Assembly (NCBI GenBank): GCA_963727075.1
Contig: CAVSET010000006.1
Location: forward strand, 1,178,001 to 1,242,000
Length of the DNA: 64,000 bases
Direction: 5' to 3'
Origin: Bog-756 sp963727075
GTDB lineage: Bacteria; Actinomycetota; Acidimicrobiia; Acidimicrobiales; RAAP-2
The first letter of the stretch is position 1. The number at the start of each line of letters is the position of its first letter. The position numbers were made by a program, and so were the translations under genes. Below, in pieces: positions 29,090 to 37,230 of the stretch. A model generated the notes under the pieces. That model was not told where the DNA came from. It was given only the letters and a program-made list of their open reading frames with translations, and searched no databases.

Positions 29090-29442
29090 CGGCCTCCCTC
29101 CCGGCGGGTCGGGAGCCCATGGTTCGGGCTCCGGCGGCTTGATCGCCCAGTCTGCCCGGTACCGGACGGCCAGAACCGGGATCCCGGAGGTCGGGTGGCC
29201 GGTTGTCGGACGTCCGGCGGGTGCGCCGCATCCTTCCGGCGGGCGCCCGGGCATTCCTTCCGGCGAGTATCCCGGCACTCCTGGGTATGGCCACCGTTTC
29301 GGACCGAACGGATATCGAGCGACGGTGGCGACCACCTCTCCACCGGGCTCGGTGTCCACCCGGTGGGGCGTCCGAGCGAAGGGGGTTGAGCCGGGCGGCT
29401 CGGTCGCCCGCTGGTAGCCTGAACGGAAAGGCCTCCTCCCCC

Positions 29443-31533
29443 ATGATCCTCGAACACATCGACAGCCCCGCCGACCTCCGCACTCTCAGCCCGGAGCAGC
29501 TGGCCATGCTGTCGGAGGAGATCCGTGGGTTCATCGTCGAGGCGGTGACCGCCACCGGGGGGCATCTCGGCTCCAACCTCGGCGTGGTCGAGCTCACCCT
29601 GGCCCTCCACCGCACCTTCGACTCGCCGAAGGACGTCATCCTGTGGGACACCGGCCACCAGGCCTACGTGCACAAGCTGGTCACCGGGCGCCGAGAGCAG
29701 TTCTCCAAGCTGCGCCAGGCCGACGGGCTCTCGGGGTACCCCAACCGGGCCGAGTCCGAGCATGACTGGGTGGAGAACAGCCATGCGTCCACCATCCTGA
29801 GCTACGCCCATGGGCTGGCCAGCGCGTTCGAGATCCAGGGGATCAACCGGCGGGTCGTCGCAGTGGTCGGCGACGGTGCGCTCACGGGGGGCATGGCCTA
29901 CGAGGCGCTCAACAACCTCGGCCACTCCGGCAAGCAGGTCGTCATCGTGCTCAACGACAACGGCCGCTCCTACGCGCCGACGGTGTCGCGGCTCTCCCTC
30001 AGCCTCACCCATCTGCGGCTCAATCCCGCCTACATCCAGGCCCGCCAACGCATCCGCCATCTCATCCGCGAGCTGCCCGGTGTCGGCGACCTGGCCTACT
30101 CCGGCGTGCACGGCCTGACCAGCGCGCTCCGCGAGGTGGTCACGCCCCACACGTTCTTCGAAGCGCTGGGCATCCGCTACGCCGGACCCATCGACGGCCA
30201 CGACATCGCCGGCGTCGAGCAGGCACTGGCCAACGCCTCGGAATGGCCCGGACCGATCGTCGTGCACCTGCTGACCCAGAAGGGCCGGGGTTATGCGCCG
30301 GCCGAGGAAGACGATATCCAGCGCCTCCACGACGTGAAGGTGATGGCGGCGGGCGGGGTGGCAACCGATCGTTCCGGGCCCACAGGACCGTCCGACTCCA
30401 CCAGCCCGGGGGCGTCGCCGGCCGGCCAGGACGGGATGCCGGTCGACGTGGAGATCGACGAGACGGCCGACCTGCCCGTCACCACCTTCACCGACGCGTT
30501 CACCCGGTCACTGCTTCGCCACGCCGACATGGACCCCCGCATCGTGGCCATCACCGCGGCCATGCCCGGTCCCACCGGGTTGCTGCCCTTCGAGGCCCGC
30601 TTCCCGGACCGGTTCGTCGACGTGGGCATCGCCGAGCAGCACGCGCTGACCTCGGCGGCGGGGATGGCGATGGCCGGCATGCGCCCCGTGGTCGCCGTCT
30701 ACTCGACCTTCTTCAGCCGGGCCTTCGACCAGGCCAACCTGGATGTGGGGCTTCACGGCATGCCGGTGGTGATGGTGCTCGACCGGGCCGGCATCACCGG
30801 CGACGACGGCCCCAGCCATCACGGCGTGCTGGACCTGGCGCTGGCCCTGTCCATCCCGGGCGTCACGGTCTTCGCGCCGTCGTCGGCTCCCGAGGTCGAG
30901 GTGATGCTGGCCGAGGCCCTGTCCCTCGACGGCCCATCGGTCATCCGCTTCCCGAAGACGCCCGCACCGTGGACGGCCCCCGGCGCGGTGGGCTCGGGCC
31001 GGCAGGCCCGCCGGGTCCGCATCGGTGACGGCTCGGCCTGCATCCTGGCTGTGGGCAAGATGGTCACGTCGGCCGAACAGGCTGCCGTCGAGCTGGCCGC
31101 CGAGGGGATCGAGGTCACCATCTGGGACGTCCGAGTGGTCTCGGACCCCGACCCGGCCATGTTGGCCGACGCCGCCCGGCACGACGTGGTGGTGACGGCC
31201 GAGGACGGCGTCCGCCAGGGCGGGGCCGGCATGTACCTCGCCGACGCTCTCCGCCGGTCATGTCCCTGCGGTGCCGCTCCCCCGGTCATCTCCCTCGGGA
31301 TCCCCCGGGCCTTCATCCCCCAGGGCAAGCCCGACCTGATCCTCGCCCGACTGGGGCTGGACGGCGCCGGGCTGGCCCGTTCGGTGCGCGAGGCGGTGAC
31401 CACCGTGAGATCGCCGGGCGGGTCGGCCGCGGCCGATCTGGAGGCAGAATCGATCGGTACGCCGGTTCCGGCACCGGCCAACGGTCCGACCTCGATCCCG
31501 GTCGTCATGACCGCCGAGGAGACCCTCGACTGA
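29443..31533 (+). CDS. dxs: 1-deoxy-D-xylulose-5-phosphate synthase
   Basis: DXS condenses pyruvate and glyceraldehyde 3-phosphate, the first step of the MEP isoprenoid pathway. The 696-residue protein is intact. It has GGHLGSNLGVVELTLALH, the thiamine-diphosphate motif GDGALTGGMAYEALNN, the pyrimidine-binding domain with MPGPTGLLPFEARFPDR and DRAGITGDDGPSHHGVLDLA, and a C-terminal transketolase domain. A Ser/Gly/Pro-rich insertion (about residues 300-345) and a 40-residue C-terminal tail exceed the family average. The start is the ATG at 29443. It is one of the longest unbroken genes here. Confidence 0.96.
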   Translation: MILEHIDSPADLRTLSPEQLAMLSEEIRGFIVEAVTATGGHLGSNLGVVELTLALHRTFDSPKDVILWDTGHQAYVHKLVTGRREQFSKLRQADGLSGYPNRAESEHDWVENSHASTILSYAHGLASAFEIQGINRRVVAVVGDGALTGGMAYEALNNLGHSGKQVVIVLNDNGRSYAPTVSRLSLSLTHLRLNPAYIQARQRIRHLIRELPGVGDLAYSGVHGLTSALREVVTPHTFFEALGIRYAGPIDGHDIAGVEQALANASEWPGPIVVHLLTQKGRGYAPAEEDDIQRLHDVKVMAAGGVATDRSGPTGPSDSTSPGASPAGQDGMPVDVEIDETADLPVTTFTDAFTRSLLRHADMDPRIVAITAAMPGPTGLLPFEARFPDRFVDVGIAEQHALTSAAGMAMAGMRPVVAVYSTFFSRAFDQANLDVGLHGMPVVMVLDRAGITGDDGPSHHGVLDLALALSIPGVTVFAPSSAPEVEVMLAEALSLDGPSVIRFPKTPAPWTAPGAVGSGRQARRVRIGDGSACILAVGKMVTSAEQAAVELAAEGIEVTIWDVRVVSDPDPAMLADAARHDVVVTAEDGVRQGGAGMYLADALRRSCPCGAAPPVISLGIPRAFIPQGKPDLILARLGLDGAGLARSVREAVTTVRSPGGSAAADLEAESIGTPVPAPANGPTSIPVVMTAEETLD

Positions 31534-31595
31534 GCTGGTCGGGAATCCGGCCCTGGTCCGGTTCCGGTCCGGCTCCGGATGTTTGCCGCCCGAAT

Positions 31596-31609
31596 AGAAA
31601 CGTGTTCTA
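31596..31609. promoter_or_regulatory. KstR-like palindrome upstream of acyl-CoA ligase
   Basis: AGAAACGTGTTCTA matches the published KstR operator pattern TnnAACnnGTTnnA except for the first base. It ends 11 bases before the ligase ATG, a position suited to repression. Confidence 0.6.
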
Positions 31610-31620
31610 CTGACTGCCCG

Positions 31621-33267
31621 ATGACGACGTTCAACCTCGCTGATCTGTTCGAGGCGGCCGTCGACGCCTTCGGCGACCGCGAGTACCTGGTGGCCGCGGG
31701 TGAGCGCCGGACCTTCGCCCAGATGGAGGAGCGGGCCAACCGCCTGGCCCACTTCCTCGCCGACCAGGGCGTCGGGCCCGGGGACCACGTGGGCATCTAC
31801 TCGCTCAACAGCGTGGAATGGGTGGAGACGGCCTGGGCGGTGTTCAAGCTGCGGGCGGTCTGGATCAACATCAACTACCGCTACGTGAAGGACGAGCTGC
31901 GGTACCTGTTCGCCAACGCCGACCTGGTGGCCCTGGTCCACCAGGCAGAGTTCGGCCCGCGGGTGGCCGAGCTGCTGCCCGAGCTGCCCGAGCTCCGGTT
32001 GCTGGTGGGCATTGACGACGAGTCGGGTGAGCCGCTGGTCGAAGGCACCATGGCCTTCGAGGAGGCGGTGGCTTCGGGCCGCCCCGAACGGGACTTTGCG
32101 CCGCGATCGGGCAGTGACCACTACATCCTCTACACCGGGGGGACGACCGGTATGCCAAAAGGAGTGGTCTGGCGGCACGAGGATGTCTTCTACGCCCTCG
32201 GCGGCGGGGTCGACCCCCATACCAACACCCGGGTGCAGCGCCCCGAAGAGATGGTCGAGAAGGGGATGGGCGGCCAGATCACCCTGTTGCCCATCGCCCC
32301 GCTCATGCACGGCGCCACCCAATGGTCGGTGATGGGCCAGAGCTTCGTCGGCAACCGGACCATCCTGGTCCCCAGGTTCGACCCCCACACCGTGTGGAAA
32401 CTGGTGGAGACCGAGGGTGCCAACTCCATCATGATCACCGGCGATGCCATGGGCAAGCCCCTGATCGAGGCGCTCGACGACCCGGGCGCCTCCTACGACC
32501 TCTCCTCCCTCATGGCCATCACCTCGTCGGCGGCCCTCTTCTCGGCGCCGGTCAAGGACCAGTTCTTCAAGCACCTCCCGAACATCCTCATCGTCGACGC
32601 CATCGGGTCGTCGGAGTCGGGCAACAACGGCATGGTCACGGTGGGCAAGGACAACACCGCCATGCGCAGCGGGCCGACCGTCTCGGTGCTCGGGAACACC
32701 GTGGTGTTCGACGAGGACCTGAAGCCGGTGGTCCCGGGCTCGGGGGTCATCGGCAAGATCGCCCGCTCCGGGGACATACCGGTCGAGTACTACAACGATC
32801 CCATCAAGACGGCCGAGGTGTTCATCAACGTCGACGGCACCCGCTACGTGATGCCGGGCGACTTCGCCACCGTGGAGGAGGACGGCTCGGTCACCCTCCT
32901 CGGACGAGGATCGGTCTCCATCAACTCAGGGGGCGAGAAGATCTTTCCGGAGGAGGTGGAGTCGGCGGTGCGGTCCCATCCCGACGTGTTCGATGCCATC
33001 GTGGTCGGGGCGCCGGACGACCGCTGGGGCCAGCGAGTGGCGGCCATCGTCCAGCCGAGAACCGACAAGCAGCCCACCCTGGACGACATCCAGATGCATT
33101 GCCGGAACGCCATCGCCGGGTACAAGGTCCCCCGCCAGCTGCACGTGGTCGGGACCATCGTGCGGTCGCCGAGCGGCAAGCCCGACTACCGCTGGGCGTC
33201 CGAGATCGTGGCCGAGGTGCCGGAGGAGACCGACACGGGAGGCGCCCGAACGTCCACCGGCGGGTGA
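31621..33267 (+). CDS. Acyl-CoA ligase (FadD, steroid/fatty-acid type)
   Basis: The 548-residue adenylate-forming enzyme activates a carboxylic acid to its CoA thioester using ATP. It has the phosphate loop YTGGTTGMPKGVVWRHED, LLPIAPLMHGATQW, the late motif GDFATVEEDGSVTLLGRGSV, NSGGEKIFPEEVE and the terminal SGKPDYRW with the catalytic Lys. This pattern is closest to FadD19/FadD3-type ligases of actinobacterial sterol catabolism, but the side-chain length accepted cannot be read. A KstR-like palindrome sits just upstream, tying it to the steroid genes 13 kb away. An isochorismatase-fold gene follows after 37 bases. Confidence 0.9.
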   Translation: MTTFNLADLFEAAVDAFGDREYLVAAGERRTFAQMEERANRLAHFLADQGVGPGDHVGIYSLNSVEWVETAWAVFKLRAVWININYRYVKDELRYLFANADLVALVHQAEFGPRVAELLPELPELRLLVGIDDESGEPLVEGTMAFEEAVASGRPERDFAPRSGSDHYILYTGGTTGMPKGVVWRHEDVFYALGGGVDPHTNTRVQRPEEMVEKGMGGQITLLPIAPLMHGATQWSVMGQSFVGNRTILVPRFDPHTVWKLVETEGANSIMITGDAMGKPLIEALDDPGASYDLSSLMAITSSAALFSAPVKDQFFKHLPNILIVDAIGSSESGNNGMVTVGKDNTAMRSGPTVSVLGNTVVFDEDLKPVVPGSGVIGKIARSGDIPVEYYNDPIKTAEVFINVDGTRYVMPGDFATVEEDGSVTLLGRGSVSINSGGEKIFPEEVESAVRSHPDVFDAIVVGAPDDRWGQRVAAIVQPRTDKQPTLDDIQMHCRNAIAGYKVPRQLHVVGTIVRSPSGKPDYRWASEIVAEVPEETDTGGARTSTGG

Positions 33268-33304
33268 TCCGGTGGCTGCCCGGTCATCGTGAGAGGTCGG
33301 GGCC

Positions 33305-33940
33305 GTGCCGATTGAGCTGAGCGACCTGGCCGCTCCGGCCTCCTGTGCGGTGCTGACCATGGAGATCCAGCGGGGCGTCATCGGCGATCTGACCGCGTTC
33401 CCCCAGCTGGCCGAGGCGGCCCGCCAGGTGGGGGTGGTCCCGCACACGATCCGGCTGCTGGCCGCGGCCCGGTCCCACCGGATCCCGGTCATCCACTGCA
33501 CGGCCGAGTTCCGGGCCGATCGGGCCGGGTCGACGGTGAACTGCCAACTGATCGCGGCCATGGTGCGCAACCCGGACCACCTGCTGGTCGGCACCCCCCC
33601 GACCGAGCTGGTCGAGGGACTGGGGCCGGAGCCCGGTGACCTGGTGGCCTCACGACTCCACGGAGTGTCGCCCTTCTCGGGCACCTCGCTTGACACCTGG
33701 CTGCGCAGCCTCGGGGTACGGACCGTCGTGGCCACCGGGGTGTCGGTCAACCTCGGGGTGCTGGGCCTGGCCATCGAGGCGGTCAACCTCGGCTACGGCG
33801 TGGTGGTGCCCCGTGATGCGGTGGCCGGGATACCCGCTGAGTATGCCGACGCCGTGCTCGACCAGACGTTCCCGTTGATCTCCACGGTGACCACGGTGGA
33901 CGCGCTCCTCGACGCCTGGGGGCCGGCACCACCGGCGTGA
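33305..33940 (+). CDS. Isochorismatase-fold protein without catalytic Cys
   Basis: The 211-residue protein has the cysteine-hydrolase fold, but the usual first Asp is replaced (AVLTMEIQRGVIG). The segment that should carry the nucleophile reads TGVSVNLGVLGLAIEAVN, with Gly in place of Cys. Neighbouring family landmarks (RIPVIHCTAEFRAD, VVVPRDAVAGIP) are conserved. I have seen this Cys-less pattern in other actinobacterial relatives, from memory only. Start is a GTG at 33305. It probably forms an operon with the preceding ligase; a non-hydrolytic or unusual role is possible. Confidence 0.8.
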   Translation: MPIELSDLAAPASCAVLTMEIQRGVIGDLTAFPQLAEAARQVGVVPHTIRLLAAARSHRIPVIHCTAEFRADRAGSTVNCQLIAAMVRNPDHLLVGTPPTELVEGLGPEPGDLVASRLHGVSPFSGTSLDTWLRSLGVRTVVATGVSVNLGVLGLAIEAVNLGYGVVVPRDAVAGIPAEYADAVLDQTFPLISTVTTVDALLDAWGPAPPA

Positions 33941-34009
33941 CCGCCGGGCCGACATCAGGCTCGGCCGGTCCGGGGCGGCTCGGCGCCGCACCGACGGCAG
34001 TGGTGGGCC

Positions 34010-35233
34010 CTACAGGGTGCGGGTGCCGTCCAACTGGATCATGGCGTTGGTCGGGAGCTCCTCCACCGTCACCTCGGGGACGGGGAAGTTGAAATCCTGG
34101 TACCTGCGCTTCGCCGTCTGGCGGTACCGGGTCGTCGAGTGCAGGGGATCAGAGTCGAACTGCGGGATGACCTTGGAGCCGAACACTTCGAGCATCTCGT
34201 AGATCTCGTCCTCCATGAAGGAGTCGGAGGGGAGCCCGAAGACCAGCTGATCGCACCCGACGGTCTGATACCGGGCCACCTGCTCGGCGACCTCGTCAGG
34301 CTCGCCACAGAGCAGCCACCCGCCCTCGATCAGGTGGTCGAGCATGCCCTCGTCGGTGATGGTGTGGGGCCGCTCGGGCCAGATCGGGACACCCTCCTCG
34401 TGGGGGATGGTGTCGTGATAGTTGCACACCAGGGAGTAGAGGTAGCCGCGACCACGACGGAGGGCCACCTGGCGCGCCTTCTTGCGGTCGCTCAGGCAGA
34501 TGACGGCGTTGGTCATCATGACGTTGTCGTTCTTGAACTGGCCGAGGGGCTCGGTGCAGTTGGCGATCCCCTCCTTGTACGCCTCGATCCGGCCTCGCAG
34601 GTTGAAGATCGGCTCGAAGTTGAAGGCGATGGCCCCGATGCCCAGCTCGCCGGCCTGGGTGAAGGTCCCGGGATTGCCGCATCCGACCCAGATGGGGGGA
34701 TGTCCCTGACCCTGATACGGCTTGGGCAGGATGTTGTGGGGGTAGGGGACGATGAAGCTCTCCCCCTCGTACATGTAGTCCTTCTCCTCCCACATGCGTG
34801 GGATCTGGCGGATGACCTCGTTCCACTCCGCCTTGGTGGAGTTCTTGTCCAGGTTGTTGAAGGTGGCGATCTCATGGCTGCCCGCACCCCGGCCGGTGCC
34901 CCACTCGAACCGGCCTTCGAGGACATGGTCGAGCATGGTGACCCGCTCGGCGCAGCGCACCGGGTGGTTGACCCGCGGCGAGAGGTTCATGATGCCGGTG
35001 CCGATGTGGATCCGATCGGTGGCATGGGCCAGGTACCCCATGATCACCTCGGGAGACGACATGTGGCTGTACTCGGTCAGGCAGTGGTGCTCGCCCACCC
35101 AGGCGTACTTCCAGTTGTACTTGTCGGCCTCGATGACGTAGCCCATCTCACGCTTGAGCATCTCGTGCTCGCAGGTGGGGTCATGGGCGGCCGGGCCGGG
35201 TACGTAGCCGTTGAGAAAGACTCCGAACTCCAT
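34010..35233 (-). CDS. Luciferase-like flavin-dependent monooxygenase
   Basis: This intact 407-residue protein is a luciferase-like (LLM) TIM-barrel oxidoreductase. It begins MEFGVFLNGYVPGPAAHDPT and contains YAWVGEHHCLTEYSHMSSPE, IHIGTGIMNLSPRVNHPVR and RFEWGTGRGAGSHEI. Such enzymes use FMN or F420; the cofactor cannot be told from sequence. It is divergent from the FadD17-like ligase, and a perfect KstR-type palindrome lies between them, suggesting co-regulation with lipid or steroid catabolism. Confidence 0.9.
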   Translation of the reverse strand: MEFGVFLNGYVPGPAAHDPTCEHEMLKREMGYVIEADKYNWKYAWVGEHHCLTEYSHMSSPEVIMGYLAHATDRIHIGTGIMNLSPRVNHPVRCAERVTMLDHVLEGRFEWGTGRGAGSHEIATFNNLDKNSTKAEWNEVIRQIPRMWEEKDYMYEGESFIVPYPHNILPKPYQGQGHPPIWVGCGNPGTFTQAGELGIGAIAFNFEPIFNLRGRIEAYKEGIANCTEPLGQFKNDNVMMTNAVICLSDRKKARQVALRRGRGYLYSLVCNYHDTIPHEEGVPIWPERPHTITDEGMLDHLIEGGWLLCGEPDEVAEQVARYQTVGCDQLVFGLPSDSFMEDEIYEMLEVFGSKVIPQFDSDPLHSTTRYRQTAKRRYQDFNFPVPEVTVEELPTNAMIQLDGTRTL

Positions 35234-35293
35234 GCGGTGCTCCTCTCGCTCGGCGCTGGCGCAGGTTCACGGTAACACGCACTTTTGATAAAT

Positions 35294-35307
35294 TGCAACG
35301 CGTTCCA
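35294..35307. promoter_or_regulatory. KstR-like operator, perfect consensus match
   Basis: TGCAACGCGTTCCA fits TnnAACnnGTTnnA at every fixed position. It lies about 60 bases before the minus-strand monooxygenase start and about 160 before the plus-strand ligase, so one repressor could control both. Confidence 0.7.
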
Positions 35308-35465
35308 GATTTGTGCCTGGCTGACCCGGGACAACGCGGATCGACCTACTGTTCGGCCCCGGAGATGGGGCCGAACCGGGCCGTTCGGGCCGGCCCGGTG
35401 CCGAGGCACCCCCGCCCAGTCCAGAGGGCGCCCCCGCCCAGTCGAGGGCCCGACATGAGGAGCCC

Positions 35466-37139
35466 ATGCAGACCGTCGACGAGCTCATCCGATCCCAGGC
35501 CGGCAACCAGAGGGTGGGGCTGGTGTTCTCCGACCGGACCTGGACCCACGACCAGGTGCTCCGGGCCCAGGCCGAGCGGGCCGCGGCACTGGCCCGCCTG
35601 CGGGTCCCGGGCCCCTTCCACGTGGCTCTGCTGCTCGACAACGTGCCCGAGTACGTGTTCTGGATGGGTGCCGCCGCCCTGGCCGGTGCGGTGCTGGTCG
35701 GTGGGAACCCGACCCACCGCGGTGACGAGCTGGCGCGAGACCTCTCCCACACCGAGTGCCAACTGCTCATCACCAGTGCGGCCTACCGGCCGCTGGTCGA
35801 GGGCCACGACCTCGGTCCGGCCCTTCCCCCCGAGCGCATCCTGGTCGTCGACGACCCCGCCGGGGACACCCGCTCCGATAGGTCGGGGGACACCACGTAC
35901 CGGGACCTGCTGGCCGGAGTGGCGGGCGCCCCGCTCCCCGACCGCGGCGACGCCGCGGTGACCGAAGAGACCCTCGGGCTCCTGTTGTTCACCTCGGGGA
36001 CCTCCGGAGCCCCCAAGGCGTGCCTGTGCAGCCAGGGGCGGCTGTCCCGCATCGGGGCCATCGTGGCCCAGATGTTCGAGCTGACCCCCGACGACGTCTG
36101 CTACCTGGCCATGCCGCTCTTCCACTCCAACGCCCTGATGGCGGGGTGGGCCCCGGCTCTGGCCGGGGGGGCCGCCGTGGCGTTGCGCGAGCGGTTCAGC
36201 GCCTCCCAGTTCCTCATCGACGTCCGGCGCTATGGGGTCACCTACTTCAACTACGTGGGCAAGCCGCTCTCCTACGTCCTGGCCACGCCCGAGCTGCCCG
36301 ACGACGCGGACAACACCCTGCGGCGGTGCTTCGGCAACGAAGCGGCCGAAGCCGACGTGGCCCGGTTCGCCGAGCGATTCGGGTGCACCGTCCAGGATGC
36401 CTACGGCTCGACCGAGGGCGGGGCGACCGTCCAGCGCACGCCGGACACCCCCCGGGGGGCGCTGGGGAGGGCGGCTCCGGGCACCATCATCATCAATCCC
36501 GAGACCGGTGAGGAGTGCCCGCGCGCCGAGTTCAACGAGGAGGGGCGGCTGCTCAACGCCGAGGAGGCGATCGGCGAGATGGTCGCCCAGTCCGGAGGGG
36601 CCGGCTTCGAGGGCTATTGGCGCAACGCCGAGGCCGAGGCGACCCGGGTGCGGAACGGCTGGTACTGGACCGGGGACCTGGCCTACCGGGACGAGAACGA
36701 CTTCTTCTACTTCGGGGGGAGGGACTTCGACTGGCTCCGGGTCGACGGTGAGAACTTCGCCGCCGCCCCGGTCGAAGAGCTGCTCCAACGGCATCCCGAC
36801 GTGGTGCTGGCCTCCGTCTATGCCGTGCCGGACACCGTCGTCGGCGACCAGGTGATGGCCACGCTGCTGTTGCGGCCGGGCCGCTCGTTCGATCCGGCCG
36901 GGTTTGCCGCCTTTCTGGCGGGACAGCCGGACATGGGGACCAAGTGGTCACCCACGTACGTCCGCATCGCCCACGAGCTGCCGGTCACGGCGACGACCAA
37001 GGTGATCAAGCGGGTCCTCCGCGCCGAAGGATGGCGCTCGGAGGACCCGGTCTGGTGGCGGCCCGAGAAGGGGGCCCCCTTCCGACGGTTGCTCCCGGCC
37101 GACGCCGATGCCCTCGACCGGGCTGTGGCCGAGCGCTAG
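35466..37139 (+). CDS. Acyl-CoA ligase, FadD17-like
   Basis: The 557-residue adenylate-forming enzyme has LLFTSGTSGAPKACLCSQGR (phosphate loop), YLAMPLFHSNALMAGWAP, DAYGSTEGGATVQRTPD and GRDFDWLRVDGENFAAAPVE. The N-terminal VALLLDNVPEYVFWMGAAAL and NPTHRGDELARDL resemble mycobacterial FadD17, a ligase linked to sterol side chains. The C-terminal lysine is in TATTKVIKRVLR. It starts at the ATG at 35466 after the shared operator region. Confidence 0.9.
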   Translation: MQTVDELIRSQAGNQRVGLVFSDRTWTHDQVLRAQAERAAALARLRVPGPFHVALLLDNVPEYVFWMGAAALAGAVLVGGNPTHRGDELARDLSHTECQLLITSAAYRPLVEGHDLGPALPPERILVVDDPAGDTRSDRSGDTTYRDLLAGVAGAPLPDRGDAAVTEETLGLLLFTSGTSGAPKACLCSQGRLSRIGAIVAQMFELTPDDVCYLAMPLFHSNALMAGWAPALAGGAAVALRERFSASQFLIDVRRYGVTYFNYVGKPLSYVLATPELPDDADNTLRRCFGNEAAEADVARFAERFGCTVQDAYGSTEGGATVQRTPDTPRGALGRAAPGTIIINPETGEECPRAEFNEEGRLLNAEEAIGEMVAQSGGAGFEGYWRNAEAEATRVRNGWYWTGDLAYRDENDFFYFGGRDFDWLRVDGENFAAAPVEELLQRHPDVVLASVYAVPDTVVGDQVMATLLLRPGRSFDPAGFAAFLAGQPDMGTKWSPTYVRIAHELPVTATTKVIKRVLRAEGWRSEDPVWWRPEKGAPFRRLLPADADALDRAVAER

Positions 37140-37230
37140 CCCTTCAGAGGCTGCCCCGGCCGTTGGGTCGCCGGTGGGAGTACTTGCCGGGGAGGGTTTG
37201 CGCGAGCGGGCGGATTCGTGACCGCAGGGC

